A stretch of 8,802 nucleotides of DNA from Caldifarciminota bacterium. Its GTDB lineage: Bacteria > Hydrothermota > UBA3073 > NMUJ01. Position 1 is the stretch's first letter. Every line of letters starts with the position of its first letter. The notes below the pieces were generated by a model, which saw nothing but the letters and a program-made list of their open reading frames with translations, made no database searches and was not told the DNA's origin. Positions 5,617-8,802 of the stretch are shown piece after piece. The stretch covers positions 1 to 8,802 of the forward strand of contig JAGGUB010000089.1 in assembly GCA_021158725.1 (NCBI GenBank), given 5' to 3'. The position numbers and the translations under genes are program-made.

Positions 5617-6927
5617 ATGAAGCTCAAAAGAGTTACATTCCAGGGTGGGGTTAGGGTTCCTGAACATAAGGAGCTGACAGAGGACAAACCCATAGAGGTG
5701 TTGCCCGAACCTGAACTCGCCATCATCCCATTATCACAGCATACGGGTAAGTTTGCCAACCCAACCGTCAAGCCGGGTGATAGGGTTAAGATCGGTACCA
5801 AGATAGGTGAGCTACAGGGGTTCATATCGGCAAATGTGCATTCATCTATTGCAGGTAAGGTGGTGAAGATCGATGAGTATCCACATCCGGTGGGCACTAC
5901 AGTGCCGGCGGTGTTTATCGAGAACGATGGTAGTGGTGAAACTGAGGAGTTTACACCTAAGGATTGGGACGCACTATCGCCACAGGAGATAATCGAGACA
6001 ATAAAAGAAGCAGGTATCGTGGGGCTTGGTGGTGCAGCTTTCCCTACACATGTGAAGCTGTCACCACCACCTGAGAAGCGGTTCCATAGCATGATACTTA
6101 ATGGCGCGGAGTGTGAACCTTACCTTACGATAGATTACAGGTTGATGGTAGAGCATGCTAAGGAGATACTTGAGGGTGGTGCCATCATACGTAAGGCGTT
6201 GGGTGCCAAAACCGCATACATTGGGATAGAGGATAACAAGCCAGAAGCTATCGAGCAGATGATGAAATTAGCACCTGAATACGATTTTGAAGTAGTAGTG
6301 CTACGTACGAAATATCCGCAGGGGTCAGAGAAGCAGCTGATAAAAGCTATAACCGGTAAAGAGGTGCCATCGGGTGGCTTACCTATGGATGTAGGTGTGT
6401 ACGTGCAGAATGTAGGTACCGCATATGCGATATACGAGGTGTTCAGTAAAGGTAAACCCCTGTACGAGCGTGGTGTAACGGTAACCGGTAAGGTTAAGGA
6501 GCCCAAGAACTTACTCGTAAGGATAGGTACACCGGTGAAGAAGTTGATCGAAGCTGCTGGCGGGTATAGTGAACCACCTGGTAAGTTGATAATTGGTGGC
6601 CCGATGATGGGTATCTCACAATATACTGAGGATATACCAGTAGTTAAAGGTACCACAGGTATTGTTGTGCAGTCAGCAGCTGAGGTGACGTTACCGTTGG
6701 ACCTACCATGTATAAGGTGTGGCTTCTGTGTGGACGTATGTCCGATGGGGTTGGTACCCACATTGGTTGCAGATTATGTTAGGGTTAACGATATAGATGC
6801 AGCTGAGGAGTGGGGTATCATGGATTGTATGGAATGCGGTAGCTGTGCGTATGTGTGTCCAGCTAAACGTAACCTCGTACATTACATCAAGCTGGGTAAG
6901 ACGATCATCATGAAGCGCAGAAAATGA
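5617..6927 (+). CDS. rnfC: RnfC, NADH-side iron-sulfur/flavin subunit of the Rnf electron transport complex
   Basis: A 436-residue peripheral subunit of the Rnf complex, which couples electron transfer between ferredoxin and NAD to H+ or Na+ transport. RnfC carries the NAD(H)/FMN site. The N-terminal RnfC domain starts with FQGGVRVPEHKE (8-19). A Complex I 51-kDa-like nucleotide/FMN region shows GIVGLGGAAFPTHVKL (133-148) and LNGAECEPYL (161-170). A SLBB-like region is near 285-315. Two 4Fe-4S clusters are bound by Cys365/368/371/375 (CIRCGFCVDVCP) and Cys404/407/410/414 (CMECGSCAYVCP). It is the short form of the family, without the long C-terminal extension of E. coli RsxC. An in-frame stop at 5602-5604 and the family N-terminus fix the ATG. 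It overlaps rnfD by four bases (ATGA). Confidence 0.96.
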   Translation: MKLKRVTFQGGVRVPEHKELTEDKPIEVLPEPELAIIPLSQHTGKFANPTVKPGDRVKIGTKIGELQGFISANVHSSIAGKVVKIDEYPHPVGTTVPAVFIENDGSGETEEFTPKDWDALSPQEIIETIKEAGIVGLGGAAFPTHVKLSPPPEKRFHSMILNGAECEPYLTIDYRLMVEHAKEILEGGAIIRKALGAKTAYIGIEDNKPEAIEQMMKLAPEYDFEVVVLRTKYPQGSEKQLIKAITGKEVPSGGLPMDVGVYVQNVGTAYAIYEVFSKGKPLYERGVTVTGKVKEPKNLLVRIGTPVKKLIEAAGGYSEPPGKLIIGGPMMGISQYTEDIPVVKGTTGIVVQSAAEVTLPLDLPCIRCGFCVDVCPMGLVPTLVADYVRVNDIDAAEEWGIMDCMECGSCAYVCPAKRNLVHYIKLGKTIIMKRRK

Positions 6928-7910
6928 ACCCCTCTACAGTTAAGCTGAAGGTTAGTGTAGCACCTCATATCAGGAGTGTCGACAACATATCACGTATCAT
7001 GTATAGCGTGATAGCGGCGTTGATGCTACCACTTGTTGGCGCGATATACTTCTATGGGTGGTGTGCGTTATGGTTGACGCTATCAGGGATAGTGGGTGCG
7101 GTGTTGGCTGAACTTATCGTCAACCTCATACAACGTAAGTTCACAATAACTGATGGTAGTGCGATAATCACGGGTATGCTGGTGGCGTTTAATGTGCCAC
7201 CGGGTGCACCGTGGTGGTTGCCGTTTGCGGGGTCAATATTTGCGATACTGGTGGCGAAAGCGCCGTTTGGTGGGTTGGGGTATAACATACTGAATCCAGC
7301 GCTTGCAGGTCGTGCGTTCCTGATGGCGTCATGGCCCAATTTTATGACAAAGGGATGGCTCGCACCGATAAGGCCAGCCGGTAGCACGGTTTCGGGGGTG
7401 GCAACTATTACAACAGCTACTCCATTGGGGGTGGCAAAACTGCAGCCCAAGCTCGCAAGTATGCTCAATACGCCTGCGGCATTGAAGGCTATGTTTATTG
7501 GTAACGTGGGTGGGGTGGTGGGTGAAACCTCCGCATTGCTTATATTGGTTGCGGCATTACCGTTGATGTTCAAGAAATACATAGATTGGCGTATACCAGT
7601 GTTTTACATAGGGACGGTGTTTGCGTTGACTGGGATACTGTATGAGCTGGGGGTGACACCACTCTCACCATTCGCACACGTACTGGCGGGTGGGTTGTTT
7701 TTGGGTGCGTTCTTCATGGCAACTGATATGGTGACCTCACCTGTGACGAGGAAGGGTAAGATAATCTTTGCAATAGGTTGTGGGATAATAACTGTGGCGA
7801 TAAGGATCTGGGGTGGCTATCCTGAGGGTGTATCTTACTCGATACTGTTGATGAACATAGTGACACCACTTATCGATCGTAAGGTGAGACCAAGAAGGTT
7901 TGGTACATGA
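6924..7910 (+). CDS. rnfD: RnfD, integral membrane flavoprotein subunit of the Rnf complex
   Basis: A 328-residue inner-membrane subunit of the RnfD/NqrB family, of normal length. It starts with VAPHIRS (12-18). Hydrophobic helices lie roughly at 25-44, 46-69, 97-111, 201-215, 222-241, 250-267, 279-298 and 303-314. Family signatures are DGSAIITGMLVAFNVPP (77-93), GYNILNPALAGRAF (119-132), ATDMVTSPVTRKG (266-278) and GGYPEGVSYSILLMN (297-311). The covalent FMN site should be Thr166 in TTATPLG (163-169), where many homologues read (S/T)GATPL. The ATG overlaps the rnfC stop and the aldehyde dehydrogenase ATG overlaps the rnfD stop, so all three are translationally coupled. RnfG, which normally follows and carries the next FMN, is not adjacent. 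Confidence 0.95.
   Translation: MNPSTVKLKVSVAPHIRSVDNISRIMYSVIAALMLPLVGAIYFYGWCALWLTLSGIVGAVLAELIVNLIQRKFTITDGSAIITGMLVAFNVPPGAPWWLPFAGSIFAILVAKAPFGGLGYNILNPALAGRAFLMASWPNFMTKGWLAPIRPAGSTVSGVATITTATPLGVAKLQPKLASMLNTPAALKAMFIGNVGGVVGETSALLILVAALPLMFKKYIDWRIPVFYIGTVFALTGILYELGVTPLSPFAHVLAGGLFLGAFFMATDMVTSPVTRKGKIIFAIGCGIITVAIRIWGGYPEGVSYSILLMNIVTPLIDRKVRPRRFGT
7893..7898 (+). promoter_or_regulatory. Shine-Dalgarno sequence of the aldehyde dehydrogenase gene
   Basis: AGAAGG inside the last codons of rnfD, eight bases before the ATG at 7907. It supports the ATGA-overlap start. Confidence 0.6.
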
Positions 7911-8802
7911 TAGGACGGTTGTTGATAGGAGGTGAGTGGGTAACAACCTCGGAAAAGCTACCTGTTTATAACCCCTATAGTGGTGATGTAGTAGCTGAAG
8001 TCTATGCCGCAGGTGCGGAGGAGGTTACCCACGCTATAGCTGCTGTTAAGGAGGGGTTTAATGAGATATCGCAGCTACCTGCACATAAACGTGCATCCAT
8101 ACTGCGTAGGGTTAGCGAGCTGATAAGTGAACGTAAGGAAGAGTTTGCCAAAACCATAGCACTCGAATCGGGTAAAACCATACGTGAGGCACGTACTGAG
8201 GTGGAACGTGCATGCCAAACGTTCCTACTATCGGCGGAGGAGGCCAAACGTGTCACGGGGGAGGTGATACCGTTTGATGCTGTACCATATGGGGAGCATA
8301 AATTTGGTTTCTACATTAGGGAGCCGGTGGGGTTGGTGTTGGCGATAACACCGTTCAACTTTCCGCTGAATTTGGTTGCACATAAGTTGGGGCCTGCATT
8401 TGCAGCAGGTGATGCGGTGGTGTTGAAACCGTCAACGGTTACACCGATGACAGCGCTGAAGTTGGGTGAGATACTGCTGGAGGCAGGTCTACCACCTAAC
8501 GCATTGGCGATACTGGTAGGTAAGGGTGAAGTATTGGGTGATATGCTCGTGAAGTGCCCTGAGTTTAGGGTTGTTACATTTACGGGTAGTTTGGCGGTAG
8601 CGAACGAGATACTACGTAAGGCGGGGTTCAAACGTGTGATCATAGAGGCAGGATCTAACTCTGCAGCTGTGGTGATGGAAGATGCTGACCTATCATATGC
8701 GGTTACACGTATCAAGGTGGGTGGGTTTGCGGTTGCGGGACAGGTCTGTATATCCGTGCAGCGGGTGTATGTGGATGCACGAATCTATGATGAGTTTAAG
8801 GA
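7907..8802 (+). CDS. NAD(P)-dependent aldehyde dehydrogenase family protein, C-terminus beyond window edge
   Basis: 298 codons are visible; full-length family members are about 460-500, so roughly two thirds are here. The enzyme oxidises an aldehyde to a carboxylic acid with NAD(P). The protein opens LLIGGEWV and VYNPYSGDVVAEV (20-32), typical of the superfamily. Catalytic residues are present: Asn151 (TPFNFPLN), Lys174 (LKPSTVTP), Glu247 (IIEAGSNSAAVV) and nucleophile Cys281 (GQVCISVQRVYV). The Rossmann GSxxxG turn reads GSLAVA (227-232), so its last Gly is Ala. The GQVCISVQR signature and overall look suggest a lactaldehyde/semialdehyde-type member, but the substrate cannot be read from sequence. 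It is preceded by AGAAGG and overlaps rnfD by four bases, so it is in the rnf operon, and its NADH could feed RnfC. Confidence 0.93.
   Translation, partial: MIGRLLIGGEWVTTSEKLPVYNPYSGDVVAEVYAAGAEEVTHAIAAVKEGFNEISQLPAHKRASILRRVSELISERKEEFAKTIALESGKTIREARTEVERACQTFLLSAEEAKRVTGEVIPFDAVPYGEHKFGFYIREPVGLVLAITPFNFPLNLVAHKLGPAFAAGDAVVLKPSTVTPMTALKLGEILLEAGLPPNALAILVGKGEVLGDMLVKCPEFRVVTFTGSLAVANEILRKAGFKRVIIEAGSNSAAVVMEDADLSYAVTRIKVGGFAVAGQVCISVQRVYVDARIYDEFK

Noticed and set aside
5601..6092. Long minus-strand ORFs opposite rnfC and rnfD (also 6135-6761 and 7052-7582)
   Set aside because: They lie fully antisense to genes with strong family motifs, are Ser/Thr/Pro-rich without domains, and have no ribosome sites. 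They are codon-bias shadows.
8002..8715. Minus-strand ORFs opposite the aldehyde dehydrogenase
   Set aside because: The plus strand is open across the whole stretch with all catalytic residues of the aldehyde dehydrogenase family, so these are shadows.

Overview
The window looks like a chromosomal stretch from an anaerobic, probably uncultured bacterium. Two things suggest this: an Rnf-type ion-translocating ferredoxin:NAD oxidoreductase (rnfC, rnfD), and a large secreted protein ending in a type IX secretion (T9SS)-like C-terminal sorting domain. Together with FG-GAP/VCBS and ASPIC/UnbV modules, these are typical of FCB-type phyla and candidate phyla such as WOR-3/Stahlbacteria. The phylum assignment is inference; no marker gene in the window settles it.

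Left half, minus strand, read right to left. Enolase (4227-5507) is followed by a 50-base gap holding a near-consensus sigma-70 promoter. Next comes a secreted seven-repeat FG-GAP/VCBS beta-propeller protein (2980-4176). Two bases beyond its stop starts a 952-residue secreted mosaic protein (119-2977). It has CARDB/Ig/FnIII-like domains, two half ASPIC/UnbV modules and a T9SS-like C-terminus. At the extreme left edge (1-50) is the first 16 codons of mnmG (gidA), recognised by its FAD-binding N-terminus.

Right half, plus strand. An approximately 110-base divergent intergenic region separates enolase from rnfC (5617-6927). rnfD (6924-7910) and an aldehyde dehydrogenase (7907 to beyond the right edge) follow, each overlapping the previous gene by four bases (ATGA). 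They therefore form one translationally coupled operon. The usual rnfG is not next to rnfD; the aldehyde dehydrogenase stands in its place.

The most unusual content is the pair of surface-protein genes. The N-terminal half of an ASPIC/UnbV domain ends the propeller protein. Two diverged copies of the matching C-terminal half lie inside the next ORF, and neither ORF has a whole domain. The propeller gene also carries seven near-identical ~150-base units, six sharing a 51-base exact block, which points to recent homogenisation. A second theme is translation starts: mnmG and rnfC both lack a Shine-Dalgarno sequence. Each has a perfect TTGACA box 17 bases before an AATTTA block that ends 4-8 bases before the ATG, so their mRNAs are predicted to be leaderless. 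Enolase, the propeller gene and the aldehyde dehydrogenase have clear Shine-Dalgarno sequences. There is no gene-free stretch longer than about 110 bases, and I see no RNA genes, CRISPR array or insertion sequence.
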